NCBI RefSeq assembly: GCF_037094465.1
Contig: NZ_CP146609.1
Coordinates: 3,405,501-3,469,500, forward strand
Length of the DNA: 64,000 bases
DNA from: Pseudodesulfovibrio sp. 5S69
GTDB lineage: Bacteria; Desulfobacterota; Desulfovibrionia; Desulfovibrionales; Desulfovibrionaceae
Direction: 5' to 3'
Part shown: one piece after another, positions 17,740 to 26,524 of the stretch
How the letters are laid out: each line of letters begins with the position of its first letter
Numbering within the stretch: position 1 is the first letter of the stretch
The notes under the pieces: model-generated
What the model saw: the letters and a program-made list of their open reading frames with translations, nothing else
What the model was told of the DNA's origin: nothing
Databases searched by the model: none
Made by a program: the position numbers and the translations under genes

Positions 17740-20394
17740 CTATTCGCTCTTGATGGCGGCCAGGAGTTTCTTGGCCTCACCAGCCTGTGAACAGTTGGAA
17801 CAATTCGCGACCTTCTCCAGCAAGGGCAAGGCCTTATCGATCTTACCGGACTGCTTGTAGGCATATCCGAGGTGGTATTCTATTTCCGAGTTTTCCGCGT
17901 CGGCCTCCAAGGCCTTTTCCAGGATCTGCACGGCCTCGTCGTTGCGCCCGTTGACAGCCAGGGCATACCCGAAGGTGTCCAGAACCGCGGCCTCGCCGGG
18001 CTGCTGCATGTAGGCGGTGTAGCTCAGCCTCAGGGCCTCGAGCCGGGTCTTGGGATCCTTCAGGTAGAGCATGGCCAGATTGTTCAGGGCCGGGACATAA
18101 CGCTGAGACAGTTGGAGCGCCTTGTTGTAGCTCTCCACTGCATCCTTGTCCTTGCCCAGCACCGTGCAAATGTTGCCACGGACGGTTCTGGCCACGTGAT
18201 TGTTCTCGTCGCGTTTGATGGCCGCGTCCACGTAGCTCAAAGCCTTCTTTGCCTCCCCGGAGGCGAGATAAACGTTGCCGAGGGCCACCAGGATGGGCGA
18301 ATCGGCTTCGCAATGTTTCCGCCCCTCTTCCAGGGTCGCCAGTTGGTTGGTCTTGTCGCCCATGCTGCCATAAATTTCGGCCAGGGTCAGGTAACCCACC
18401 GACTGGTCGGGGAAGAATTCGATAATTTGCTTGGCCGACCCCACGGCCTTGTCGGAATCGCCTTTGAGCATATAGGTCCGGGTGCGCAGCCCCAGGGCAG
18501 CACTTCGGCTGTGCTCTTCCAGGTCGTCGCAGAGCGCCAGTACGTCGTCATACCGCTTCATGGACAACAGGGCCTGCGCCCGGAGACGTTCTATGGCAGC
18601 GTTGAAAGGCAGCTTGCCGCGGCCGTCCTCAAGCACGGCCAGCGCCTTGTCCTGCTCGCCGCTGCGCATCAGGCTCTCGGCATAGCTGATATATGCTTCG
18701 GGGCTGTTGGTCTTCAACGCCTCCTGGAAGCTCTGGTCGGCCTCGTCCGGGCGGTGCAGGAGTTGCAGCACCAGGGCCTTGCCCAGCCAGGCGCGGGCAT
18801 AGTTGGGCTTGCGCTCAAGCAGGGCCGTATATTCCTGGAGTGCGCCGTCGGGATTTTTCTGGGCCAGGTGCAGGGCGGCAAGGGTCAGATAGGGATCGGG
18901 GTTGTCCGGGTTGCTCTCCTTGGCTTTGGAAAGATATTCCTTGGCCTTGTCGACATTGTTGTCCGAGAGTTCCACCCTAGCGAGGAGGAAATAGAGGATG
19001 GAATCATTCTTGCTCCCGTTCAGTCCTCCTTCGAGGGTGCTCCGGGCCATGTCCTTCTCGCCGTTCTTAACATAGAAGGCGGAGAGAATAACCATGGGAC
19101 GGATGGAATCCGGCGACGCGGTCACGGCACGGGTCAGGTCGCTCTCGGCCTGCTTCACGTTGCCCATCGAATAGTTCAGCGCTCCCATCTTGAGGAACGT
19201 GGTGCTGTCGTCGGGACGTTTCTCGGCGACGGCCTCATATTGCTCGATAGCCTGTTCGGTCTCGCCCTTCATGGTCAAGGCGTCGGCCAAGGTCATCCTG
19301 GCGGCGGTATTGTCGGCATCCTTCTCAAGGATCTTGCGGGCCTCTGCGATGGACTCGTCCAACCGGTTCTGCTGCAGGAGAATGACGGAAATCATCTCCC
19401 GGGCCTGGACATAGTCCTCCGCGCGGTCCACCGCCAGCCGAAGATGGCTGATGGCCGTCTCCAGATCGCCCACGGCGTAGTAACTCAAGCCAAGGAAGAA
19501 CTCCGAATCGACGTCGGGCCGTATGGACAAGGCCCTGTGATAGGCGTTGATAGCCTCCCGATAGTTCTGCTGCAGATACATGGACAAGCCGATGATCTTG
19601 TCGCTGTAAGGCATCTTGGGAGCCATGGCCTTGAGTTCCTGGGCCAATTGGTCAGCCTTGTCGAACTTCTTTTCCTCCAACAGGGCCTGGGCCTTGATGT
19701 ATTTGGCATACAAATCATGGGGGTAGGCATCGCTGATGGCGGTGAACGTCTGGCGGTAGGCCTTCTTATCCTTCTGCTCCAATTCGCGGGATGCCTTGAA
19801 ATAGAGGGCGGAGCGGTTGGTCGGATCCTTGGCCAATATCTCTGCGATGGCCTTGTCCGCGGCATCCATCTGGCCCCGGCTCCTGTAGACCGTGGCCATA
19901 CCGATGCGCCCTTCATAGCGATCAGGGGCCATCTGGAGCGCCTTGCGGAACCACTCCTCGGCCTGCTTGTCCTTTCCATCCTCGAGCAAGAGCTGTCCAT
20001 AGAGCAACGCGCCGTCCACGGAATCCGCATGATCCGAACAATAGGCACTGATATACTCCAACGCCTTGGGCCGGTTCTTGGAAAAACGCTCCAGGCGGGC
20101 CAGATCGTAATTCAGTTCCTTGTCGTAAGGATTCTGGAGCTGGTATTTCTCGAAATTCTTGCGGGCCTGGTCCAGCTTCCCGGTGGCCAGGTACGACTTG
20201 GCCAGGCCAAGCCGGGCCTTCAACTCATTGGGATGCTCGTCGAGGATCGTCTTATAGATAACAATGGCGCCGGAATAGTTGCCATCGGTCCGGTACTGCT
20301 CACCCTCGTTCAGCATGCTGGTGACGTCGCTTTTCCCGCAGCCGGCGAGAACTATCAGGACCAAGATCAGGTATATAAAATTCCTCAGCTTCAC
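17740..20394 (-). CDS. prsT: TPR lipoprotein PrsT of the exosortase system
   Basis: The 884-residue protein starts with a lipoprotein signal MKLRNFIYLILVLIVLAGC, with the lipobox ending LAGC. The rest is almost entirely tetratricopeptide repeats (for example the repeated units around YLATGKLDQARKNFEKY and LALGNVYLASGEAKKALSY), about 20 in number. This matches the PEP-CTERM system TPR lipoprotein PrsT. It is the first gene of the long minus-strand polysaccharide run. It has a candidate -24/-12 promoter upstream (20456-20441), so it may be under the same PrsR/RpoN control as the PEP-CTERM genes. It probably scaffolds polymer export or assembly in the periplasm. Confidence 0.92.
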   Translation of the reverse strand: MKLRNFIYLILVLIVLAGCGKSDVTSMLNEGEQYRTDGNYSGAIVIYKTILDEHPNELKARLGLAKSYLATGKLDQARKNFEKYQLQNPYDKELNYDLARLERFSKNRPKALEYISAYCSDHADSVDGALLYGQLLLEDGKDKQAEEWFRKALQMAPDRYEGRIGMATVYRSRGQMDAADKAIAEILAKDPTNRSALYFKASRELEQKDKKAYRQTFTAISDAYPHDLYAKYIKAQALLEEKKFDKADQLAQELKAMAPKMPYSDKIIGLSMYLQQNYREAINAYHRALSIRPDVDSEFFLGLSYYAVGDLETAISHLRLAVDRAEDYVQAREMISVILLQQNRLDESIAEARKILEKDADNTAARMTLADALTMKGETEQAIEQYEAVAEKRPDDSTTFLKMGALNYSMGNVKQAESDLTRAVTASPDSIRPMVILSAFYVKNGEKDMARSTLEGGLNGSKNDSILYFLLARVELSDNNVDKAKEYLSKAKESNPDNPDPYLTLAALHLAQKNPDGALQEYTALLERKPNYARAWLGKALVLQLLHRPDEADQSFQEALKTNSPEAYISYAESLMRSGEQDKALAVLEDGRGKLPFNAAIERLRAQALLSMKRYDDVLALCDDLEEHSRSAALGLRTRTYMLKGDSDKAVGSAKQIIEFFPDQSVGYLTLAEIYGSMGDKTNQLATLEEGRKHCEADSPILVALGNVYLASGEAKKALSYVDAAIKRDENNHVARTVRGNICTVLGKDKDAVESYNKALQLSQRYVPALNNLAMLYLKDPKTRLEALRLSYTAYMQQPGEAAVLDTFGYALAVNGRNDEAVQILEKALEADAENSEIEYHLGYAYKQSGKIDKALPLLEKVANCSNCSQAGEAKKLLAAIKSE

Positions 20395-20440
20395 GGCAAC
20401 CTCCCAAAACGGTTCTTCGTGCTCCAGGCGAGGCTATCTA

Positions 20441-20456
20441 GCTAGAATCATGCCAG
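20441..20456 (-). promoter_or_regulatory. Candidate sigma-54 (-24/-12) promoter of prsT
   Basis: On the minus strand the sequence is CTGGCATGATTCTAGC, with GG and GC exactly 10 bases apart. It matches the consensus TGGCAC-N5-TTGC except at two positions. The GC is 46 nt from the prsT ATG, close to the 42 nt seen at both PEP-CTERM genes. A weak copy of the shared upstream element may lie at 20529-20555. Confidence 0.55.
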
Positions 20457-21028
20457 TAGCATTTACAGAATTAAATACAAATTAAAACAAATGGTTAAAT
20501 ATATTATCCCCATTCAGAAAATAAAATTCCGTATGAATGAGTCCGGTAAATACAGACTTTTCATCCCTTGCTCAATACGGTTTTGGGAGACAGCAAATTG
20601 TCTAAAAAAAGACGAGTAACAATCTAAAAAATAATCTTGAAACTTTTCCACAGGGGGAATCTTTTTTTTCAGAAGCGTACGATTGTTTTTACCGGATTAG
20701 CATCTTGGTCTATCAATCATCAGCGTTTAGATAGACTTGATCTATTCATAGATTCCACTCTGTCTGATTATGAATTAAAACCAAATTATCTCGATATGAT
20801 ATATTATGGAAAACACTACTGTCCGATTTTCCCGGACCAAATGACGGCGCTATTCCGGACACAATGCGAGGGCCGGGGATCGGACACGGCCGCATCCCCC
20901 CTGCCAACCATTATTTTGCACAAACGTCATGGATGCCGAAACATACGGTGGATGGCATCTTTCCGGTTGGCACCCTGGCTCTAAATTTGCTATTTGATAT
21001 AGTCATCAACGAGAACAACCAAACCACA
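20457..21028. other. AT-rich intergenic region between divergent prsT and devC
   Basis: This 572 bp divergent region is much richer in A/T than the flanking genes. It must hold the promoters for the prsT operon and for the devC operon. I see no credible protein gene: the only open frames lack a ribosome binding site and family features. Apart from the weak element at 20529-20555 (CCGTATGAATGAGTCCGG then TACAG), nothing specific is recognisable. Confidence 0.6.
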
Positions 21029-22159
21029 ATGATTACAACCATAGCCTGCCAGAACCTCCTTCACGACAAGCTCCGCCTGGTCGTCACTCTGACCGGGATC
21101 GTCTTTTCCGTGGTCCTGATCACCATCCAGGTGGGCCTCTTTCTTGGGTTCACCACGACCATCTCGTCGGTCATCGACAATTCCGGTGCCGACGTCTGGG
21201 TCACCTCGCCCGGTGTCAAGAATTTCGACATCGCCCTGCCGCTCAAGGAAAGCAAGTATTACGACACGTTATCAACTCCTGGCGTGGCCTCGGCCGCCAA
21301 GTTCATCACGCAGTTCGCCAACTGGAAAAAGCCGGACGGCGGCCAGGAATCGATTCAAATTATCGGGTTCGAGCCGGCCAAGGGAATGGGTGGCCCCTGG
21401 GGCCTGAAGGTCGGGTCCACCGACCTCCTGGACCTGCGCGACGGGATCATCCCTGACCAGCTCTACGCGGACAAACTCGGTATATCCAAACAGGGAACGG
21501 TCGCGGAGATCAACGACAAGCGGGTCCGCGTGGTCGGGTTCAGCCAAGGCATCCGCTCCTTCACCACCTCGCCCTTCGTCTTTGCCAACCTGGATACGGC
21601 ATGGAAGGTTTCGAGTCTCAAACCGGGTGAATTCACTTATATTCTGGTGCGAGCGGACAAGGGCGTCTCGCCCGAGGCCTTGCGCGACTCCATCCGTCGG
21701 CACGTCCAGGGAGTAGACGTATACACCACCAAGGAATTCAGTTGGAAGACCCAGCGTTACTGGATGTTCAATACCGGCGCAGGCACGGGCATCCTCATCG
21801 CCGCCTTTCTCGGCCTGGTTGTCGGCATGGTCATCGTGGCCCAGACTCTGTACGCCACCACCCTGGACCACATCTCGGAGTTCGCCACCCTCAAGGCCAT
21901 GGGCGCGCCCAATTCCTATATATACGGCATCCTGCTCACCCAGGCATCCCTGAGCGCCCTGCTCGGCTACGGGTTCGGCATCGCCATCTCAATCATTGTT
22001 TCCCGGTTCAGCAATTTTTCGGCAACGGCCATTGTCATCCCCCCCCTGCTGGGTGGGGGCATGTTCTTCCTGACATTGTTCATGTGCGTCAGCTCGGCGG
22101 TTATCTCCATCCGCAAGGTCATGACGCTCGACCCGATCCTGGTCTTCAAGGGGCGGTAG
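21029..22159 (+). CDS. devC: ABC transporter permease, DevC-like
   Basis: The roughly 376-residue permease is of the MacB/FtsX class. It has one TM near the start (LVVTLTGIVFSVVLITIQVGLF), a periplasmic domain (about 50-250) and three C-terminal TM helices ending near SVISIRKV-type residues before LDPILVFKGR. The start at 21029 (MITTIACQNLLHDKLRL) is preferred because DevC proteins begin this way; the frame is open upstream but encodes nothing conserved. The stop is one base before the devA ATG. With devA and the adaptor it forms an exporter related to the cyanobacterial DevBCA glycolipid exporter. Its cargo here is unknown, perhaps a lipid or polymer linked to the exosortase system. Confidence 0.85.
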   Translation: MITTIACQNLLHDKLRLVVTLTGIVFSVVLITIQVGLFLGFTTTISSVIDNSGADVWVTSPGVKNFDIALPLKESKYYDTLSTPGVASAAKFITQFANWKKPDGGQESIQIIGFEPAKGMGGPWGLKVGSTDLLDLRDGIIPDQLYADKLGISKQGTVAEINDKRVRVVGFSQGIRSFTTSPFVFANLDTAWKVSSLKPGEFTYILVRADKGVSPEALRDSIRRHVQGVDVYTTKEFSWKTQRYWMFNTGAGTGILIAAFLGLVVGMVIVAQTLYATTLDHISEFATLKAMGAPNSYIYGILLTQASLSALLGYGFGIAISIIVSRFSNFSATAIVIPPLLGGGMFFLTLFMCVSSAVISIRKVMTLDPILVFKGR

Positions 22160-22160
22160 G

Positions 22161-22880
22161 ATGACGGCGAAAACAGCCATCGTGCTCAAGGACATCTCCA
22201 AGGCATACGGCCCGGCCAACAACCGGGAGTACGCCCTGCGCAGCGCCACCCTGGACGTGCTCCGGGGAGAGCTGCTCATGCTCATGGGCCCGTCCGGCAG
22301 CGGCAAGACCACCCTGCTCTCCATCATGGGCTGCATCCTCAAGCCTACTTCCGGCTTTATCTCCGTGGCGGGCCGCGACGTCGCCAACCTGTCCGAACGT
22401 GCACTGGGCAGGATCCGCCTCGACAACATCGGCTACATCTTTCAGGAATACAACCTGTTCCCGACCCTCAACGTCCTCGAAAACGTCATGGTCGCCCTGG
22501 ACCTGCGCGGCTACACCCGACGCCGGGCCAGAGACACGGCCATGAAGACTCTGGCCGACGTGGGACTGGACGACAAGGCCCACGTCAAGCCCTCGACCAT
22601 GAGCGGCGGGCAAAAGCAGAGGCTGGCCATTGCCCGCGCCCTGGCCGGATCGCCGCAGGTTATCCTTGCCGACGAGCCCACGGCCGCCCTGGACTCGGTC
22701 AACGGCCACCAGGTTATGGAACTGATGCACTCCCTGGCCAAGAAGGGCGATTGTGCCGTGGTCGTTGTCACCCATGACCCGAGAACCGTGGGATTCGCCG
22801 ACCGCATCGTGACCATCGAGGACGGCCTGCTTCACCCACAGCCCCTGGACGGGGCAAAGGCTCCAGAGAGGAAACCATGA
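22161..22880 (+). CDS. devA: ABC transporter ATP-binding protein, DevA-like
   Basis: The 239-residue ATPase has Walker A GPSGSGKTT (43-51), the signature MSGGQKQR (147-154), Walker B VILADEP (167-173) and an H-loop in VVVTHDPR. It is of the LolD/MacB/DevA type. It sits one base after devC, and its stop overlaps the adaptor start by four bases (ATGA), so the three are co-translated. Confidence 0.92.
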   Translation: MTAKTAIVLKDISKAYGPANNREYALRSATLDVLRGELLMLMGPSGSGKTTLLSIMGCILKPTSGFISVAGRDVANLSERALGRIRLDNIGYIFQEYNLFPTLNVLENVMVALDLRGYTRRRARDTAMKTLADVGLDDKAHVKPSTMSGGQKQRLAIARALAGSPQVILADEPTAALDSVNGHQVMELMHSLAKKGDCAVVVVTHDPRTVGFADRIVTIEDGLLHPQPLDGAKAPERKP

Positions 22881-23977
22881 AAATCGTACTGCTGCTCCTG
22901 GCCATCACCATCGGCGCCGCGGTCTATGTGGTCCAGGCATCGCCGCAATGGCTGTCGGACTACCTGCCCGACGTCGGCACCTCCACCGAGAATATGGCCG
23001 CGACTCCACCGCTCAGCGACCGCTCCCCGTGGGTGGCGGCATACGGCCGCGTCGAACCGGCCACCGAGGAGCGCGACCTCGCCTTCGAGATCAGCGGGGT
23101 GATCGAATCCGTGGTGGTTGAAGAGGACGAGCATATCACCAAGGGGCAACCCCTGGCCTATCTCCGCGATGCACAGTATGTGGCGCACCTGGCTACGGCC
23201 AAGGCCAACGCCCAGGCCAAAAAGGCCTACTACGACAAACTGGTGGCCGGGGCGCGCAAGGAGGAAAAGAGCGAGGCACAATCCGTGGTCCAACGGACCC
23301 GATCGGTCATGATCAACGCCCGCAACGAGATGAACCGACGCAAGGAACTGCTCGCCAAGAACCTCATCGCCAAGGAAGAGGTGGACCGGGCGACCAAGGA
23401 CTTTCTGGTGGCCGAAAAGCAGCACGAAGAGGCTGTGCAACGCATGCTCATCACCGAGAACCAGTCGCGCAAGGAGGACATCCTCATGGCCTGGGCCGAG
23501 TATCAGGCTGCGGTGCAGAGCGCCCTGGAAGCCGAGGCCCAGCTCGACCAGACCGTGCTCCGCTCGCCCATTGACGGCATCGTCCTGCGGCGGCACCGGC
23601 TGCCGGGCGAACACGTCTCGGTCTTCGTGGAGACCCCGGTCATGACCGTGGCCGACGTCAGCAAGTTCAACGTCCGGGCCGAGCTGGACCAAAAATTCGT
23701 CACCTATGTCCATGCGGGACAGGAGGCCTTCTTCACCAGCGAGGCCTTTGGCGACGAACGGATCAAGGGCCGGGTGCTGCGCAAGGCGGGCACCATGCAG
23801 CTGACCGAGATACCGCCCCGGACCCCCGGCGAAAAGGTGGACAAGATCGTGCTCGAAGTCCTTGTCGAGCTGGAACCCAGGGAAGGCATGGTCACGGGGC
23901 TGACCGGCGATGTCTTCATCCTGACGGACAAGGCCGCCGGCTCCGAATTCAACTCCATCGTCAACGGCCAGCCTTGA
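22877..23977 (+). CDS. devB: HlyD-family periplasmic adaptor, DevB-like
   Basis: The 366-residue membrane-fusion protein has one N-terminal TM (KIVLLLLAITIGAAVYVV). A lipoyl half-motif (YGRVEPATEERDLAFEISG), a coiled-coil hairpin (about 85-210, Lys/Glu/Ala-rich) and the second lipoyl half (LRSPIDGIVLRRHRLPGEHV) follow. A beta-barrel part comes next. It links the DevCA pump to an outer-membrane channel, which is not encoded next to it; a TolC-like protein elsewhere is needed. It is followed after 7 bp by the CAAX-protease-related gene. Confidence 0.88.
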   Translation: MKIVLLLLAITIGAAVYVVQASPQWLSDYLPDVGTSTENMAATPPLSDRSPWVAAYGRVEPATEERDLAFEISGVIESVVVEEDEHITKGQPLAYLRDAQYVAHLATAKANAQAKKAYYDKLVAGARKEEKSEAQSVVQRTRSVMINARNEMNRRKELLAKNLIAKEEVDRATKDFLVAEKQHEEAVQRMLITENQSRKEDILMAWAEYQAAVQSALEAEAQLDQTVLRSPIDGIVLRRHRLPGEHVSVFVETPVMTVADVSKFNVRAELDQKFVTYVHAGQEAFFTSEAFGDERIKGRVLRKAGTMQLTEIPPRTPGEKVDKIVLEVLVELEPREGMVTGLTGDVFILTDKAAGSEFNSIVNGQP

Positions 23978-23984
23978 GGTTCCC

Positions 23985-24653
23985 ATGACGCCGCTCATCG
24001 ACCGCATCCTCCCATTCTGCCTGTACATGGCCTTTGTCGCGGTCCCGGAAATCGGGAGCCGGTCGGGGTTGTTCGAGATCTCCGCCCACACGGCGGCCGC
24101 CCTCTACCCGCTCAAGATCGGCCTGGTCGGCCTGAGCCTGCTCTGGCTGTGGAAGCGCTACGACGAACTGCGCTGGTCGGAACTCGCCCGCACCCGCGAC
24201 ACGCTCTTGAGCCTCGGCCTGGGCGCGGCCGTGTTTCTCCTGTGGATCAACCTCGACCTGCCCTTCGCCACCATGGGCGCCTCCCAGGGATTCGACCCCA
24301 ACCAGTTCGGGGGATTGCGGCTGCCCATGATCGCCGTCCGGCTGTTCGGCGCTGCCGTGATCGTGCCGGTCATGGAGGAACTCTTCTGGCGCTCCTTCCT
24401 GACCCGCTACCTGGTGGACAAGAATTTTACCGCGGTCCGGCACGGCACCTTCACCCTCTTCACCTTCACGGCCACGGCCGTCCTGTTCGGCCTCGAACAT
24501 CACCTGTGGCTGGCGGGCATCCTGGCCGGTGCGGCCTATAACTATATATATATGCGCACCGGCAGCGTCGTGCAGTGCGTCGTGTCCCACGGACTGACCA
24601 ATCTCCTCCTCGGCGGCTACGTCCTCGTCACCGGCCGGTGGCTGTTCTGGTAA
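23985..24653 (+). CDS. CAAX prenyl protease-related membrane protein (PEP-CTERM-associated)
   Basis: The 222-residue membrane protein has the Abi/CPBP metalloprotease motifs: EELFWRSF with E131, E132 and R136, the second motif FGLEHH (His172/173) and a third in VSHGLTNLL. It matches the CAAX-protease-related family (TIGR03008 type) that travels with exosortase loci. It ends the devCAB run, 7 bp after the adaptor, and lies directly upstream of a PEP-CTERM gene with its own promoter. It could process the exported proteins or a system component, but no substrate is known. Confidence 0.85.
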   Translation: MTPLIDRILPFCLYMAFVAVPEIGSRSGLFEISAHTAAALYPLKIGLVGLSLLWLWKRYDELRWSELARTRDTLLSLGLGAAVFLLWINLDLPFATMGASQGFDPNQFGGLRLPMIAVRLFGAAVIVPVMEELFWRSFLTRYLVDKNFTAVRHGTFTLFTFTATAVLFGLEHHLWLAGILAGAAYNYIYMRTGSVVQCVVSHGLTNLLLGGYVLVTGRWLFW

Positions 24654-24654
24654 C

Positions 24655-24693
24655 TGTCAAGTGTACCGAATATTCCGTCGGGATATCTTACAG
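24655..24693. promoter_or_regulatory. Candidate PrsR-binding (PEP-CTERM-box) element, copy 1
   Basis: Read on the minus strand this segment gives TGTAAGA, then CCCGACGGAAT, then TTCGG and TGACA. It matches the segment 33446-33482 upstream of the other PEP-CTERM gene in order and nearly in spacing, with one single-base length difference. It sits about 60 bp upstream of the -24 box. Copy 1 has the opposite orientation to its promoter compared with copy 2, as is tolerated for enhancer sites. Confidence 0.65.
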
Positions 24694-24752
24694 TCTATGG
24701 CGAGTCCGTAAGTTTTAGAATTAAAAACTCAATGAAATCAAGGAAAAACAAT

Positions 24753-24769
24753 TTGGCACACCCCTTGCT
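24753..24769 (+). promoter_or_regulatory. Sigma-54 promoter of the 24810 PEP-CTERM gene
   Basis: The sequence TTGGCACACCCCTTGCT matches the RpoN consensus TGGCAC-N5-TTGC exactly, with GG-N10-GC spacing. The -12 GC ends at 24768, 42 nt from the ATG. This agrees with control by PrsR. Confidence 0.88.
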
Positions 24770-24809
24770 ACCATGTAGGGAAACGCACACCTTTATGGAG
24801 GCAACGACT

Positions 24810-25703
24810 ATGAAGAGACTTACTGCAATTTTCGCGACTTTGGCCCTGACGCTGATGCTCACCAGCGTCGCTCAAGCAAACTTCCTGGGCATGGACAGCG
24901 GCGACTCCACCTACCTGTGGAACTTCAGCATGTCCCAGCAGATTACCAACGGAAGCGGTGCCCAGTACGCAAACATCGACACCAGCAGCCCCGGCGCCGC
25001 CATTGCGGGCATTCAGGCTAATCTTGATGCCGGTAACGCCATGTATCTCTGGGGTGTTTACGACGTCAACCAAGTATCGGATACCGGCGTGGATCCGGCC
25101 ACATATAACTGGGTGAAGACCGCGGATACTCCGCAATCCGTGACGGGTGTTTTCTGGGGCCTGAGGATCGCGCGTGTCGAATACGAGGGTGCTACCCCTA
25201 CCGCCCTGTTGTTCACGGGTGGTCACAGCGCTCTCTACTCCGGTGGTACGGTAAACGCAGCTTTTGCCGCTCCCGGCGCGGATTTCGACATGACGGACGG
25301 TAATCTCAACCTCTCCTGGTTTGAAACCTTCTATGGCACCTCCCGGGCCTTGGGCGAACAGTTTGCCACCTTCGACTTCGACGAAGGCATTCTGCCCGGT
25401 TACACTCAGCTTGCCCAGTTCTCCGGCGGCACGAGCGCGACTCAGTCTCAGGGTACGTTCTTCGGTAGCGTGACTTCCAACAACAACTTCAGCGAGCTCA
25501 TCGACTCCAACGCTTACAACAATGGTGAGTCTGACATCTACGGCGCCGTCAACGTCCAGTCCGGCACCGGCGGTTGGGATTTCGCCGCCCAGTCCGGCGA
25601 ATTGAATATGACTACTGTTCCCGAGCCCAGCACCTTCCTGCTGATCGGCCTGGGCATGATCGGCTGCTTCGCCTACGCTCGTCGCCGCCGCAACAACGCC
25701 TAA
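24810..25703 (+). CDS. PEP-CTERM sorting-domain protein
   Basis: The 297-residue exported protein has the signal peptide MKRLTAIFATLALTLMLTSV, with a probable cut after AQA, before NFLGMD. The C-terminus is a textbook PEP-CTERM: VPEPSTFLLIGLGMIGCFAY, then ARRRRNNA. The middle (about 25-260) is Gly/Ser/Thr/Asn-rich with few Lys and has no recognised domain. The start at 24810 has GGAG 10 bases upstream. Exosortase should cut at the PEP motif and attach the protein to the extracellular matrix or surface. It is monocistronic, with a sigma-54 promoter upstream and a strong terminator downstream. Confidence 0.92.
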   Translation: MKRLTAIFATLALTLMLTSVAQANFLGMDSGDSTYLWNFSMSQQITNGSGAQYANIDTSSPGAAIAGIQANLDAGNAMYLWGVYDVNQVSDTGVDPATYNWVKTADTPQSVTGVFWGLRIARVEYEGATPTALLFTGGHSALYSGGTVNAAFAAPGADFDMTDGNLNLSWFETFYGTSRALGEQFATFDFDEGILPGYTQLAQFSGGTSATQSQGTFFGSVTSNNNFSELIDSNAYNNGESDIYGAVNVQSGTGGWDFAAQSGELNMTTVPEPSTFLLIGLGMIGCFAYARRRRNNA

Positions 25704-25732
25704 CCGAACGGTTGCCTTCAATTAACCGATAC

Positions 25733-25762
25733 GCGGGGCCAACAATGTTGGCCCCGCTTTTT
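25733..25762 (+). terminator. Rho-independent terminator of the PEP-CTERM gene
   Basis: A perfect 11 bp stem (GCGGGGCCAAC / GTTGGCCCCGC) with loop AAT is followed by TTTTT. Confidence 0.92.
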
Positions 25763-25778
25763 GCTATTCGGAGCCCCC

Positions 25779-26522
25779 ATGAGCATCCCCCCGCGCAAGC
25801 TTGAAGAAGAAGTGATGATGGGCCGCGAGGAGGCCGCCGCCTACGACGGCCTGACCCGCAAGTTCCTCGACATCCTGCACGCCGGCTTCGTGGAGTCGGT
25901 GGTCAATCTCGCCCCGGCCCAGGGGCGTTTTCTTGATGTGGGCACCGGCACCGGCTGGATCGCCATCGGCGTGGCCAAACACTCGGGAGCGCAGGTCACC
26001 GGCATCGACCTGTCGGAGGACATGCTGGCCATCGCCCGCATGAACGCCGAAAAGGAAGGGGTGCGCAACGTGGAGTTCGTCAAGGGGAACGCCTCCCGCA
26101 TCCCCTTTGACGACGACACCTTCGACGCGGTCTTCTGCCACAACATGCTCCACCACATCCCCGAGCCCGAAGGGCTGGTCCGGGAGATGCTCCGGGTGGC
26201 CAAGCCCGAGGGCGCAGTGGTCATCCGGGACCTGAAGCGGTTGTCGAAATTCATGACAGCATTGCATGTCAACCTGTTCGGATTGACCTACAACGAGTTG
26301 ATGAAGAAGGAATACCGCGATTCGATCATGGCCAGCCTGACCGAAGAGGAGATGAAGGCGCTGGCCGACAGGGTCGGACTCGGCCGGGACGTCTTTTCCC
26401 GTGCCTTCGTCACGCACATGACCCTGGCCCGCCCGGCCGCAAGGCGCAGGACGGACAAGGTCACGGTGCCCGTGGCCCTGAACAAGCGCCTAGCCAAACG
26501 TTTCTACGTCTGCAAGGACTAG
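25779..26522 (+). CDS. Class I SAM-dependent methyltransferase
   Basis: The 247-residue protein is of the UbiE/Methyltransf_11 type. Motif I is FLDVGTGTGWIAIG, the acidic end of strand 2 is VTGIDLSEDML and the post-motif is FDAVFCHNMLHHI. Start ATG 25779 follows the upstream terminator by 16 bp, so a promoter may overlap it or read-through may feed it. It is convergent with the ThiF-nitroreductase gene, whose stop is two bases away. The substrate is unknown. Confidence 0.8.
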   Translation: MSIPPRKLEEEVMMGREEAAAYDGLTRKFLDILHAGFVESVVNLAPAQGRFLDVGTGTGWIAIGVAKHSGAQVTGIDLSEDMLAIARMNAEKEGVRNVEFVKGNASRIPFDDDTFDAVFCHNMLHHIPEPEGLVREMLRVAKPEGAVVIRDLKRLSKFMTALHVNLFGLTYNELMKKEYRDSIMASLTEEEMKALADRVGLGRDVFSRAFVTHMTLARPAARRRTDKVTVPVALNKRLAKRFYVCKD

Positions 26523-26524
26523 TT

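Noticed and set aside
17872..20445. Plus-strand open frame of about 860 codons
   Set aside because: Antisense to the TPR repeats of prsT; repeats on the real strand create the open mirror frame.
20970..20983. Possible sigma-54 site TTGGCACCCTGGCT before devC
   Set aside because: The -24 part fits, but no GC follows at the 10-base spacing.
20637..20984. Possible 115-codon gene between prsT and devC
   Set aside because: No ribosome binding site, changing composition along its length, and no family similarity visible.
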